Part shown: positions 36,410 through 46,874 of the stretch, in pieces | Layout of the letters: every line of letters starts with the position of its first letter | How positions within the stretch are numbered: position 1 is the stretch's first letter | DNA from: Beta vulgaris subsp. vulgaris | Lineage: Eukaryota > Streptophyta > Magnoliopsida > Caryophyllales > Amaranthaceae | DNA length: 64,000 nucleotides | Assembly: GCF_026745355.1 (NCBI RefSeq) | Contig: NC_079210.1 | Location: 19,201,118 to 19,265,117 of the forward strand | Reading direction: 5' to 3' | Notes under the pieces: model-generated | Seen by the model: only the letters and a program-made list of their open reading frames with translations | Told to the model about the DNA's origin: nothing | Database searches by the model: none | Position numbers and translations under genes: made by a program

Positions 36410-36935
36410 GATGTATATTATGGATTCTAAGTTTAAGTTGAGCGCTATTTGGCCCAAATAGGAAGCGAAAGTCAGATTCCCTTAATTTGATTTTCTTAGT
36501 CGGTAGAAGGAGGTTTGCCTTTGTTGCTTTTGTCGGTTTAATAAACAAAACCCTAACTCCCTCGCTTATCTCGTCATTTTCTCAAAAACCCCAAGTCCCA
36601 AAATAGAGAACCCCAAACCCATTATTCTCTCTCCCGTAAAACCCAACCCATGCTTGCTCTACTTCAGGCGGCTACCGCCTCGGCCGAAGTTTAGCCCCCA
36701 CCTTGCTACTCGTCGGAGCTGTGCTAATCGTCGGACCACGACCATGGCGTCTATCACAGTCTCTCTCTCTGACTCCTCACATGGTTGCTGCACTTGCCAG
36801 AATTGCGACGCACTACCTTCTTGTAGTTATAGATTACACCGTGGCTTGTCAAATTCTCTTTACCATAAACTGCATTAGCAAGTTGGTTGTTACATTGCAA
36901 CCAACTGCCTCTTTGGTAGGTGGTTATAAATTTTA
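36410..36935 (+). other. Diverged giant-LTR-like leader sequence inside the CACTA element
   Basis: AAGTTGAGCGCTATTTGGCCCAA, TGTCGGTTTAATAAACAAAACC and the C/T-rich CTCTCTCCCGTAAAACCC parallel the giant LTR at about 24536-24730 in the same order (GTTGAGTTGTATTTGCCCAA, GTCGGTTATTTGGTG, CTCTCTCCGAAAG). Similarity is patchy, so I place it as a diverged relative. Short open frames at 36654-36936 overlap in two phases and are not convincing. Confidence 0.5.
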
Positions 36936-37347
36936 GTGAAGTTAAGTACCGGTAATGATCATTGATTTTAGTGTAGTTTTAAGAGAATGCTTGTGTCAAT
37001 TTTTAGGGTAATAAGAACTCATCACCTAACATGTTTTTCTTTGTAAATATGATTTTGCATCAATTTTAACTCTAGATGTTGTATTGATTGGGAAACTGAA
37101 CTATAAATGTGTGAAGAAAATCACATTTTTGAGGGTGAAATTCCACTACCACGGTTATGAGTAGAGGATTCCTTGCAATATGATTTCATCACCATTAGTT
37201 TTGTTTAGTACCACCTGCCAAAGGGGCAGCTAGTATTAATTTCTCATTGCGTAATGTGCATCTGGCTTAAACTCTGTATATACTAGCAAGTTGGTTGTTG
37301 GTGTCGACTAAGTACCAAGTGTTCCATTGCTTTCTGTAATGTTGCAG

Positions 37348-37447
37348 GGATGTGAAACTGGAATACAAGAAGTTGAAAGAGAAGATTAGAGAATACAATA
37401 AAAAGGACGCACAACTCTATGGGAAAATGTTCTCAAAGATAGCTTGA
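37348..37447 (+). pseudogene. Captured terminal exon of a ROF1/FKBP62-like peptidyl-prolyl isomerase
   Basis: After a splice acceptor (TTTCTGTAATGTTGCAG, ending 37347) the frame reads DVKLEYKKLKEKIREYNKKD, then AQLYGKMFSKIA and a TGA stop at 37445-37447. This is the C-terminal end I know from large plant FKBPs (ROF1/ROF2), downstream of the TPR domain, where the pattern is EYK.LKEK..EYNKK.A..YG.MF. The FKBP and TPR domains are not present nearby. The exon with its intron edge shows a genomic fragment was taken up. With no start or upstream exons it cannot make an isomerase. Confidence 0.72.
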
Positions 37448-37510
37448 GTCAATGTAAGTGGAGAAATCTTTGATACTTGGTGAAGTTCAATAGAAATCTA
37501 GTCCAGACTC

Positions 37511-37683
37511 CTAATATATATTAAGACATTGCAGAAAATGTTTCCAAGGAGGCTGATTGATGGTCGACAAGTCATACTACGCCTGATTTGCGCCGATTTG
37601 CCGCACCTGCGGCGGTGCATTGTCTTGTCACCGAAACAGACCTCGCTTGTGTTGTTCGTCCCTGCTCCAAATGAGCAGATGTA
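37511..37683 (+). other. Open frame in captured sequence, unidentified
   Basis: A stop-free + strand stretch (FPRRLIDGRQVILRLICADL, then PHLRRCIVLSPK, ending NEQM and TAA near 37681) is more GC-rich than its surroundings. It may be a second captured exon or FKBP 3' flank. I do not recognise it. Confidence 0.3.
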
Positions 37684-37740
37684 AAACATAGTACCTATTC
37701 ATTCCAATTTCTGATTTCTTTTTAAAATTTACAAATATCA

Positions 37741-38340
37741 AGCCCAAGTTAAGTTATTGTTGTTATTGTTGTTGTTGGTAGTTTTGTTCTATTGTTGTTG
37801 GGATTGTTGTGGCGGTGGTGGTGATGTGCCACGGTTGTCAGATGTTGTGTTGTTTGTGCTGTTTTGTTGCTGTTGTTCTGTCGTGGTTGTAATGGGTTGT
37901 TGTGGGGCAGTTTTACACTACCAAAACGTCGTCATGTCATGTTAGTGCTACTGTCGATTTATGGTTGTGGTTTTGGTACTATTGTTCTTTGTTTAGTAAA
38001 AGTATGTGAGTAGTTTAGTTAGTTCAGTTCTACAATATAGAATTATGATTATGAATTGAGGATTCTAGTTGAGTGACGTAGTTAGTACTGTTATTGAATT
38101 TATAGTTAATTATGATTTGAGGATTATGGAATGGGGATGCTAAAGGTTGATAATTTCTAAATTAGGAATTGGTTATGGTTCTATTTTCTTAGATTGGTTA
38201 TGATTGATAAGTGATTTTCGTTACTGTTTTGAGGTTATTCTTCGAGGATAATTTTGGGAGTGAAGTATCATTCGAGATTATGAAGGAGGTTGTATCGTTC
38301 GAATTCGCAATGCGTATGAGGTAACTTTTATGTTTAAAAT
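37741..38340 (+). other. Second giant-LTR-like segment inside the CACTA element
   Basis: A GTT-rich stretch, then GAATTATGATTATGAATTG, AAGGTTGATAATTTCTAAAT and TTTGAGGTTATTCTTCGAGG follow the order seen at about 35060-35270 of LTR 3 (GAATTGTGATTATGAATTGG, AAGGTTGATAATTTCTAAAT, TTTGAGGTGGTTGTTGGAGG). The FKBP exon lies between this and the first LTR-like segment. Confidence 0.6.
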
Positions 38341-38564
38341 GATTTACTCATGCCCATGTGTGTGTGGATCTTTATTTTGTTTTTGATACTTAAGTTCGTA
38401 CTATGGTCATAGTTATGAATGTGATCTTATGAGTTGATTCTAAATGGTCTCTAACTAAACATATGGGTGCATCAAGTATATTACTAGTTTTAATTTTTTT
38501 TTTTTTTTGGCAGACTAGATTTGTTATCATATAAGACTTTAAAGTTTTTTTTTTCCTTACTGCA

Positions 38565-38593
38565 GGATGATGGAAACAATGGCAGATTAGAGT
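38565..38593 (+). other. Possible splice acceptor and short terminal exon
   Basis: A T-rich tract and TTACTGCAG are followed by a frame reading DDGNNGRLE and a stop. It could be the last exon of the transcription unit carried by the CACTA element. Weak evidence. Confidence 0.25.
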
Positions 38594-38924
38594 AGCAAGC
38601 ATGCATGAGACATCGAGAAGCATGCGTACATGGATAATGGAATTGAAGAATAATGAAAGAATGACCTTAAGATTGATTTAGGTTTATTTAAAGAGAGATG
38701 TATGTATTATGATTTTATGATTTAATTTTCAGATTAACTATTTATATGTTGGATGCAATAGTATGTTTTCGATTGAGTATACTCTTTGGGTCGTTGAGTA
38801 TTTCTACTCATTTATATCAATAATATTATTTTATTTCCTCTTCAATTATTACATTTATACGTTTTACTATATTATCATTGTATATATGTCGATAATTAAA
38901 GAATGTTACTATAAGATATGTGAA

Positions 38925-39305
38925 ATAGAAGTGTTACACTATAAAACTAGTTGATAAGAAGTGTTGCCAAATATCTAATAGAGTGTTACATGTGCTGAAT
39001 TAAAATGATACATAATATTTAACAAAGTGTTACTATAAGTCAAGAGATGACATAGAAAATGCTACTATAGACGAAAAAGTGTTACATAAAACATTATTAG
39101 TAACACTGTAAAAATGCTACATTAGTTTAAAAAAAGTGTTACGTTAGAGAATTTCGAGTAACACTTGAGAAAGTGAAACATTAGCATTGAAAAGTGTTAC
39201 CATAGAGAATAGGTAGCACGGGCAGATGTTTCACTTATAAAAGTATTATATATGATCTAAAGCAACACTTTTAGGCCATTAAGTAACACTTTTGGGGTGA
39301 TACTT
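38925..39305. repeat. Right subterminal repeats of the CACTA element
   Basis: AAGTGTTAC and AAAAGTGTTAC motifs recur, mostly as the reverse complement of the left-end repeats, matching the inverted layout of CACTA ends. Confidence 0.82.
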
Positions 39306-40722
39306 TAGGCCAATTATGCACTAGTGTCAGCAATATGTATTTAAATGCTCCTGTGTGCATTATATGAATATTAGATATCATATATCGTTTATAGTAATGC
39401 CCATGATTATAGATGCATCTCTATGAGCTAGTTGTGAATTGTTATTGGGTTATTATAAAAGTATTCTTTTTGTTCACATTGGAGTTTTTTCCAAAATACT
39501 ATGTTTCTGAAAATATAATTTGGTATAATAATGAGGAAATGATTCAAATATGATTTAAGACCAGATAAAGTCGAATATGGTGTTATGTTATGAGTATTGA
39601 GGTTTAAAGTATAAACCATTAAATATCTTATTTTATAAATATGAAAGTGAGGCATGAATAGGCACCCCGAGTTAGGGCGGGTAGAGTCCCTAGCTGTTGC
39701 CTTCCAGGAGGGGTGAATTCCTGGAGTTATAGGACATGTCCGGGTAAGTCTTGCAAGCATAACAATAAAAGGCTGGGTGACGACCCTCACTAGTTTGGAG
39801 ACAGCTGGTACTGCGTGGTACCCTCTCCACTCGCGTTCATGCCAAACGATCGGATTTTGTGAAACTATAGTAATGAGTTGAAAGGTTGATTAAATGAGAA
39901 TATAAAAACGTGTCATTGTTGAGAGTCGTCTTATTGAATTTTGTTACTATATGATTGATGAAGTATTATGGAACTTGGAATTTTGGAAATGTAATATGTT
40001 TGTTTAACAAGAATATTGCTGCTAAGTATGCTATGATTGGTGTGATTGTTGAACTTATGTTGATTTTGTGAGAGTCGTTTTCAAGTAAAAACCACCAAAG
40101 CATGTGTTACTCTTGTTTACGGGTTAGTACTCAGCTTTGCTGATGTGTATATGTTGTTTTGTCATTTCTGTGGCCTGTCACTTGGTGGGTGGCAGTATCT
40201 TAAATGTTTCAGGTTGAAGCCCGTGAGTTATTCTTTTGCAAGTTGAAGCTAATACAAGTTGGAGCAGTATTATAGTTGCTATCGAAGTGAGGAAGCTTGG
40301 CCTTGTAATATTTAATTGTTTATTTTCAATAATCTATTTCTACATTTAAGAGTCGCTAGTTAGTGCTCCTGATTCTCTATCGGTTGTTGCTCCGCGAAAG
40401 CGTTGAGGTTGTTGAGCTTTGGGATTTGGATATATTTTATAAATTGAATTTGCAAACAGGTTCATATTATTTTTCGCTTTAGCGTTGTCTTATTTTCAAA
40501 GGAAACTCTGCCGGATTTTCTGTAGAAATTTATGGGAATAGAGTCTGAGAATCAGAGCGCAGTTGTAATAGCTAATTTATTTGAATAGAGTTGGGAATTG
40601 AGTTCCACACTCTCCGATATAGTTCGATGAGTGTGATGGTAATAGCCCGAGTTACCTCGACTAGAGTCTCTTTCGCTGTGCTTAATCCTTTGGAAGCTGG
40701 TTGGGAAATTCGGAATGTTACA

Positions 40723-41483
40723 ACAATTCCCTGAAATCAGGTGATTTTGTGTGTATTTTAGTTTAATAATTCGAGTGCATTGCATTAAATATACAAATTG
40801 AGGTTTGTGTGCATCTCCTAAAAGATGTTAATGAGAGATCCTCTAGTTCTCGAGCTAACAACAAAGCCTATTCAATATAAAGATTCAATCTTTATGCCCT
40901 ATTTCATATAAAGATCGAATCATTCAACAAGTACAAGAGAGATTCGGGTGTTTTGAGACTTGTTATTGATTTTACTATCCACAAACACATCATTTGCTTT
41001 ATAATTCTTTTAGTTGTTGAATGATATAGGGGCCATATTATGTTTGTGAGTCTAATTCCCTTAAATCATTTGAGTCTTGCTAATGGTTTGGGTTTACTTT
41101 GGAGTTTTCAATTTCTATCATAGGTTGATGTGTGATATAGTTCTCAAAAAGGCTAATTTGTTAACTTGTTAGGAGTCCTACCTTAGATGAGATTATTCAT
41201 ATCTTTGTTTCGGCCTGGCTTTGCCTGTTTAGCATAGCTAGGAGTCTATGTTATTTATCTTCTCAGTAGTTGTGTAATATATTTACGGACGTTCTATTAG
41301 TGATAAAATCAGGTGTGTGTGTGTATTTTAATTTAATAATTCGAGTGCATTGCATTGATCATATAAATTGAGGTTTGTGTGTATCTTCTAATAGATGTTC
41401 ATGAGAGATCCTCTAGTTCTCGAGCTAACAGCAACACCTATTTAATATAAAGATTCACTCTTTATGCCCTATTTCATATAAAG
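40723..41483 (+). repeat. Satellite array, continued
   Basis: About two monomers, resuming at the ACAAT target duplication. The second is a long monomer with the extra segment at 41069-41311. Confidence 0.94.
41069..41311 (+). repeat. 243-bp extra segment of a long satellite monomer
   Basis: Bounded by AAATCA at 41063-41068 and 41306-41311, again exactly 243 bp. Confidence 0.85.
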
Positions 41484-42068
41484 TGATGTTGAACTTGATG
41501 TTCCAGATGGTTATGGAGCTTTCTTGGTTAAAAAAAAAACGTTTATGGAATGTGTTTGAAGGTATAGATGGATAGAATATTGAAGGCGACGACTTCAAAG
41601 GCAACGACTTTGAACCACTAGTCAAGCTAGTCTCTAATCTTTCTCTCAAGTATTCTTAGCAATACTCTCAAGGATTATTATTTCATTGATCAACAACATA
41701 CAATACTCATCATAATCTCCAATACAATACATGCGCTTATATATATATGACAAGCCATGTACTAACAATCGAGTTTAACTAACTCCAACCGACTCTAACA
41801 AACCGCCCATCTACTTAGCAACATAACTAAAACATAAAAGTACTCCTAGAGTATTTACATAAGATACAACTACTCTATCCCCACCCAAGTAATACAAGTA
41901 TTACTTGGCCCATGTTCAAGTGATAACCCAAATTCCAATACGCTGCAATCTCCCATATCGCATTCTTCTTTAGCTGTCTGGACAGTGGTTAGCATTGTGT
42001 TTGGCACTTTCTCTTTACTAAACGCCTTACCACTTCTAGTAACACTTGGCGCCTCATGATCCGTATCA
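41484..42068 (-). mobile_element. Second solo LTR of the element-2 Ty3/gypsy family
   Basis: 585 bp, TGATGTTG to CCGTATCA on the + strand, flanked by TAAAG (41479-41483 and 42069-42073). It occupies the same satellite position as the solo LTR at 17006 and the composite at 43640, and it too follows a long monomer. Confidence 0.93.
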
Positions 42069-43639
42069 TAAAGATCGAATCTTTCAACAAGTACAAGTGA
42101 ATTCGGGTGTTTTGAGACTTGTTATTCATTTTACTATCCACAAACACATCTTTTGCTTTATAATTCTGTTTTTTAGTTGTTCAATGATATAGGGGTTCTA
42201 TTATGTCGGTGAGTCTAATTCCCTTAAATCAGGTGTGTTTGTGTATTTTAATTTAATAATTCGAGTGCATTACATTAAATATACAAATTGAGGTTTGTGT
42301 GCAACTCCTAATAGATGTTAATGAGAGATCCTCTAGTTCTCGAGCTAACAACAAAGCCTATTCAATAGAAAGATTCAATCTTTATGCCCTATTTCATATA
42401 AAGATCGAATCTTTCAACAAGTACACGTAAGATTCGGGAGTTTTGCGACTTGTTATTGATTTTACTATCCACAAACACATCATTTGCTTTATAATTCTTT
42501 TTTTTAGTTGTTGAATGATATAGGGGTCCTTTTATGTTTGTGAGTCTAATTCCCCTAAATCAGGTGTGTGTGTGTGAATATTTTAATTTAATAATTTGAG
42601 TGCATTGCATTGAATATACAAATTGAGGTTTGTGTGCATCTCCTTAAAGATGTTAATGAGAGATCCTCTAGTCCTCCAGATAAGAACAAAGCCTATTCAA
42701 AATAAAGATTCAATCTTTATGCCCTATTTCATATAAAGATCGAATTTTTCTACAAGTACACGTTAGATTCGGGTGTTTTGAGACTTGTTATTGATTTTAC
42801 TATCCACAAACACATCATTTGCTTTATAATTCTTTTTTTTAGTTGATAAAGGATATAGGGGTCTTTTTATGTTTGTGAGCCTAAATCCCCTAAATCAGGT
42901 GTGTGTGTATTTTAATTTAATAATTCGAGTGCATTGCATTAAATATACAAATTGAAGTTTGTGTGCATCTCTTAAAAGATGTTAATGAGAGATCCTCTAG
43001 TTCTCGAGCTAACAACAAAACCTATTCAATATAAAGATTCAATATTTATCCCATATTTCATATAAAGATCGAAAATTTCAACAAGTAAAAGTGAGCTTCG
43101 GGTGTTTTGAGACTTGTTATTGATTTTACTATCCACAAACACATCATTTCCTTTATAATTCTTTTACTTGTTGAATGATATAGGGGTCCTATTATGTTTG
43201 TGAGTCTAATTCCTTTAAATCATTTGAGTCTTGCTAATGGTTTGGGTTTAATTTGGAGTCTTCAATTTCTATCATAGGTTGATGTGTGATATAGTTCTCG
43301 TAAAGGCTAATTTGTTAACTTGTTAGGAGTCCTACCTTAGATGACATTATTCATATCTTTGTTTAGGCCTGGATTTGCTTGTTTCGCATAGCTAGGAGTC
43401 TATGTTATTTATCTTCTTAGTAGTTCTGTAATATATTTATGCACGTTCTATTAGTGATTAAATCAGGTGTGTGTGTGTGTATTTTAATTTAATAATTCGA
43501 GTGCATTGCATTGAATATACAAATTGAGGTTTGTGTGCATCTCTTAATAGATGTTAATGAGAGATCCTCTAGTTCTCGAGCTAACAACAACGCCTATTCA
43601 ATATAAAGATTCAATCTTTATGTCCTATTTCATATAAAG
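42069..43639 (+). repeat. Satellite array, continued
   Basis: About four and a half monomers, same orientation. The last is long, with the extra segment at 43223-43465. The array stops at TAAAG (43635-43639). Confidence 0.94.
43223..43465 (+). repeat. 243-bp extra segment of a long satellite monomer
   Basis: Bounded by AAATCA at 43217-43222 and 43460-43465, 243 bp. Confidence 0.85.
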
Positions 43640-45013
43640 TGATGTTGAACTTGATGTTCCCGATGGATACGGAGGTTTATTGGTTTTAAAAAAACGTTTA
43701 TGGAATGTGTTTGAAGATGTAGATTGATAGAATTTTGAAGGCTGCGACTTCAAGTTTGGAATAAAGGCAACGACTTTGAACCACTAGTCAAGCTAGTCTT
43801 TAAACTGTATCTCAAGTATTCTTAGCAATACTTTTAAGGATTATTATTTCATTGATCAACAACATACAATACTCATCATAATCTCCAATGAAGCATATGC
43901 ATCCGACCTGATCTCGAAATTAATCATAAGTTTGTTTAATTTCTGGGTTTGTTTAATATTGAGGATTATTGAAATTTTTAAGGGCTTAATTTCCTCTAAT
44001 CCAGGCGGTAATAAGCATGAACAAGCACGTTTTTTCCTAAAACACTCCTTAAGCACCTTGATTAGGCTAATCTTTTCTTAATCTCCCTTTAAGCAAGGTT
44101 AATTAATACTAATGATATCCTAATAATCATTAAGTATTGTTAATCAAGTTTAGTTGGTGATTAATTAGCATAATGAGGGTAATTAGTTAAGCTAATCTTG
44201 AATAAGACAAAGCTATTTTGTTCCTTAATCATCCGATTTTTGTAAGACCTTAAAGGAAGTTTATTTCTGAAAGTTCAAGGCCACCTCATGCTTAGAGTGA
44301 CCTCATGGATGCCTAGCACAGCCATGTGAATTTCACATGGGCAAACAAGCAACAACAAATGAGAGAAGAGAGCTTCATTGCAAGGAATTCCAAGCTGTAG
44401 CATTCACACGTCCAACAGCCTTCTTTTCTTCTATTTTGGGCAAGGTTTTTCCTTCTCCATCTGGCTTGAAATTGTGAAGATATTTTGTTTAATATACGTA
44501 TTTTAATGTCCAATAGGTAGTTTGTCTGTTTTCCAACGTCCTATAGGGTAACTTAGCTAATCATTAGAAGTGTGCTGAAACAGTTTTAGTTTTTGTTTCT
44601 CTTATTTTATTGTCTTAGTTGGCATAGCAATCGGTGTCCAAATAGGCTGATTTTTGGACATGTTGTAGCCTTATATATCTACTTTGTAATGTTTTTGGAA
44701 TCAGACCATTCCAGTTGATAATAGGAATTTTATGACAAATATACTAAGTTGTGTGCATAGTGTATCTTTGGGTCAGTTTTGACCAACTCATAAACCTTTG
44801 CTATTTTGATCATCTAAACGTTGATTTGGTGATTGAAATTCAAAGTAGACTTAACCTAGAAGCTCATTGTTATAATTTAGTCTTGATTGGTGGTACTTTG
44901 GCTTGTGGAAAGTGGTGGTTGTTTGAGTTATTCGAACCGGTTTGATACATTGTTCTAATCTTTTATCTTTCTTAATTCGAATGCTCTTGTGTACTAAATC
45001 TTTATGTATCATT

Positions 45014-45028
45014 TGGTATCAGAGCTTG
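45014..45028 (+). other. Primer binding site of the gag-only element
   Basis: TGGTATCAGAGCTTG follows the 5' LTR end by two bases and matches initiator-Met tRNA. Confidence 0.9.
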
Positions 45029-45337
45029 AGGTTGTTTAAGAGCATTCAAATCATACTATAAACATCCTAAACTAATTCCTTAAACCTAAACACAAAGCCT
45101 TTAACACAAAACTTCCGGAAAACTACCAAAAATTTAACTCTAAACTCTGAGGCTATATCTGATTCATTTCATTGAGTTTTTAGACGTATGATAAGTTATT
45201 TTGGGGGGTTCAGGAAGTGAGTTTTATGATGGTAAATTTTGAGGCTCATCGGAGTTGATTTGCTATTAATCTGGGTTGGTGTTTCTTAAGAGGTCCAAAA
45301 CTGACGAATTTTTTTGAGTTGTTATAGTTCTTAAGCC

Positions 45338-46072
45338 ATGGGTGCCTTATTCCAGAAACATGAAAACACTCTAATTCCTAAATTTGATGGTTCACTTTGT
45401 CCATCCAAATTTCAGAAATGGCTTCACCAAGTTGATAAAGTTTATGAATGGTATGATCTTTCCGATTATGCTTTGATTGAACTAATCAAATTTTCTCTTA
45501 GAAAACATGCTTTAGAATGGTGGGAAGACTTAAAGGCCAAGAGAAGAAGAGATGGAAAACAGAAGATAAGCATTTGGAGTAAGTTGAGAAGCGAACTCAT
45601 GAAGGAGTTATTATCATGTTATTATCAAAGGGGTTGTAAATGTAATTCATGTGCAAGAGAAAAACTCGATCTTTGTGCTCAACAACTTCAAAAGTGTATT
45701 TGTCTACTTCGAGCGATAAAAGAAGATCTCCATCAACTTCAACAACCTTTTAGAGACATTGAATTTGAAGTTACCAAAGAAATCATCCCAAATGAAGAAA
45801 CAACAAGGGAGGCTGAATTCATAGTGGAAGAAAAGGAGGAAGTGGTCTCTTGTGAAACGAAGGAAGCCACAATGATAGTGGAACTAGTAGAAGCACAACA
45901 ACTCAAAAGTGAAGATCAAGAATTGGAAGAAGATTTCGAATTTCCTATAATATTATCTGAAAAATCTTGTTTTGCAGGTTTACCAAGGAAAGTTAGAAAC
46001 TTTGATACAATTTTTGAACCTCTTCCAAGTTGGTTAATCCACACTTTTGGGCTTACAAGTTGTAGCAAATAA
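45338..46072 (+). CDS. Gag protein of the nested LTR element
   Basis: An intact frame of 244 residues from ATG 45338 to TAA 46072. Residues about 10-95 form a retrotransposon-gag domain (IPKFDGSLCPSKFQKWLHQV, HALEWWEDLK, KISIWSKLRSELMKE), which would assemble the particle. Residues 94-122 are unusually Cys-rich (CYYQRGCKCNSC, then C at 113, 120 and 122), but the usual C-x2-C-x4-H-x4-C knuckle is absent. Residues 140-205 are strongly acidic. The tail (PLPSWLIHTFGLTSCSK) resembles nothing I can name. No protease or pol follows; a purine-rich AAGAAAGGAGAG directly after the stop may be the polypurine tract. Confidence 0.8.
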   Translation: MGALFQKHENTLIPKFDGSLCPSKFQKWLHQVDKVYEWYDLSDYALIELIKFSLRKHALEWWEDLKAKRRRDGKQKISIWSKLRSELMKELLSCYYQRGCKCNSCAREKLDLCAQQLQKCICLLRAIKEDLHQLQQPFRDIEFEVTKEIIPNEETTREAEFIVEEKEEVVSCETKEATMIVELVEAQQLKSEDQELEEDFEFPIILSEKSCFAGLPRKVRNFDTIFEPLPSWLIHTFGLTSCSK

Positions 46073-46083
46073 GAAAGGAGAGC

Positions 46084-46726
46084 TTGAAGGTGAAGGATGT
46101 TGAAACGCAGCTCTAGGCGTTGGAACTGCTGCTACTTGTTGTGCTTTGGGCAGCCACTTTCCGTCATCATATTTGGGTGTGTGACCTATGGGTGGAAAGA
46201 TCGTCAAGTGTAGGAAACCCTCCAATTGGTTTCGTGATAAAATTCGCATCCAATCAAAAGTTATAGCCAAAGGAATGGAGAAAGGTCTTTCTATCCGAGA
46301 TTCCAGCAGCTTAATCATCTTTTAGGATATTTTTAATATATTTGTACTTCTTATTTTTCAGTTACTTTTGGATATGTTGCACTATAAATAGTTTACTAGT
46401 AGAGTGTAAAATTTAAACCTTGTTGAATGAAAATTGAGAGAGTTATCTCTTTTAGAAAACAGTTGCGTTTTCTGCCCAAAACTGGGATGGTTTTGTTTAT
46501 CTTCAAAATCTTTGTATCTTTGATCATCTAATCGTTGAATTGGTGATTAAAACTCAAAGTAGACTTAAACTAGAAGCTTATTGTTATAGTTTTAGTCTTA
46601 ATTGGTGGTGTATTGGATGGTGGAAGTGGTGGTTGTTCGAATTTTTCGAACCGGTTTGATACAATTGTTCTATCCTTTGTTCTCTTCAATTTCGAATGCC
46701 CTTGTTGTATAAATCTTTATGTATCA
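46084..46726 (+). repeat. Probable 3' LTR of the gag-only element
   Basis: The end is sure (TTATGTATCA, then the target duplication). The start at TGAAGGTGAAGG is a guess from the preceding purine tract and the TGAAG start of the 5' LTR. ACTATAAATAG at 46381-46391 is a likely TATA box. Confidence 0.5.
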
Positions 46727-46874
46727 TCGAATACAATACATTTGCTTATACATGACAAGCCATGTACTAACAACCGACTTTAACTAACTCCAACCGACTC
46801 TAAGAAATCGCCCAACTACTTAGCAACATAATTAAAACATAAAAGTACTCCTAGAGTATTTACATAAGATACAA

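Larger units (their letters stand above)
35370..39326. mobile_element. CACTA (En/Spm) DNA transposon carrying host sequence, non-autonomous
   Basis: The 3957-bp insertion has 3-bp target duplications TCA (35367-35369 and 39327-39329). Its ends are imperfect inverted repeats CACTAGTACATAATTGATC and CACTAGTGCATAATTGGCC. Subterminal repeats of GTAACACTTTT lie inside the left end and their reverse complement inside the right end. No TNP2/TNPD-type transposase frame is recognised. The interior holds an FKBP terminal exon and sequence resembling the giant LTR. Confidence 0.93.
24333..40722 (+). mobile_element. Giant-LTR non-autonomous retroelement, LTR-int-LTR-int-LTR
   Basis: Three LTRs (24333-28312, 28838-32221, 32747-40722) are separated by two 525-bp internal regions. 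Each internal region begins with a PBS and ends with a polypurine tract. The whole unit is flanked by 5-bp duplications GCAAT (24328-24332) and ACAAT (40723-40727), which differ at one base, in satellite DNA. The internal sequence GAGGACGAAACTTATTTTAA before the purine tract is typical of Tekay/Del-type Ty3/gypsy elements. No gag or pol is present, so the family must depend on a partner. The third LTR is interrupted by a CACTA transposon. Confidence 0.88.
32747..40722 (+). repeat. LTR 3 of the giant-LTR element, split by a CACTA insertion
   Basis: It starts TAAAATAGCCCTG (the terminal TG has become TA) and ends GGAATGTTACA. Without the CACTA element at 35370-39326 and one TCA copy it is about 4016 bp. 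It keeps the ~700 bp missing from LTR 2. Confidence 0.9.
43889..46726 (+). mobile_element. Nested gag-only LTR retrotransposon (TR-GAG-like)
   Basis: Inserted in an LTR of the composite with 5-bp duplications TCCAA (43884-43888) and TCGAA (46727-46731), one mismatch. The 5' LTR is about 43889-45011, ending TTATGTATCA. An initiator-Met PBS follows at 45014. One gag ORF lies inside. The 3' LTR also ends TTATGTATCA at 46726. The last ~220 bp of the two LTRs align clearly (AAAGTAGACTTAA, TTCGAACCGGTTTGATACA), while their upstream parts are very divergent or differ in length. There is no pol, so it is non-autonomous. Confidence 0.85.
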
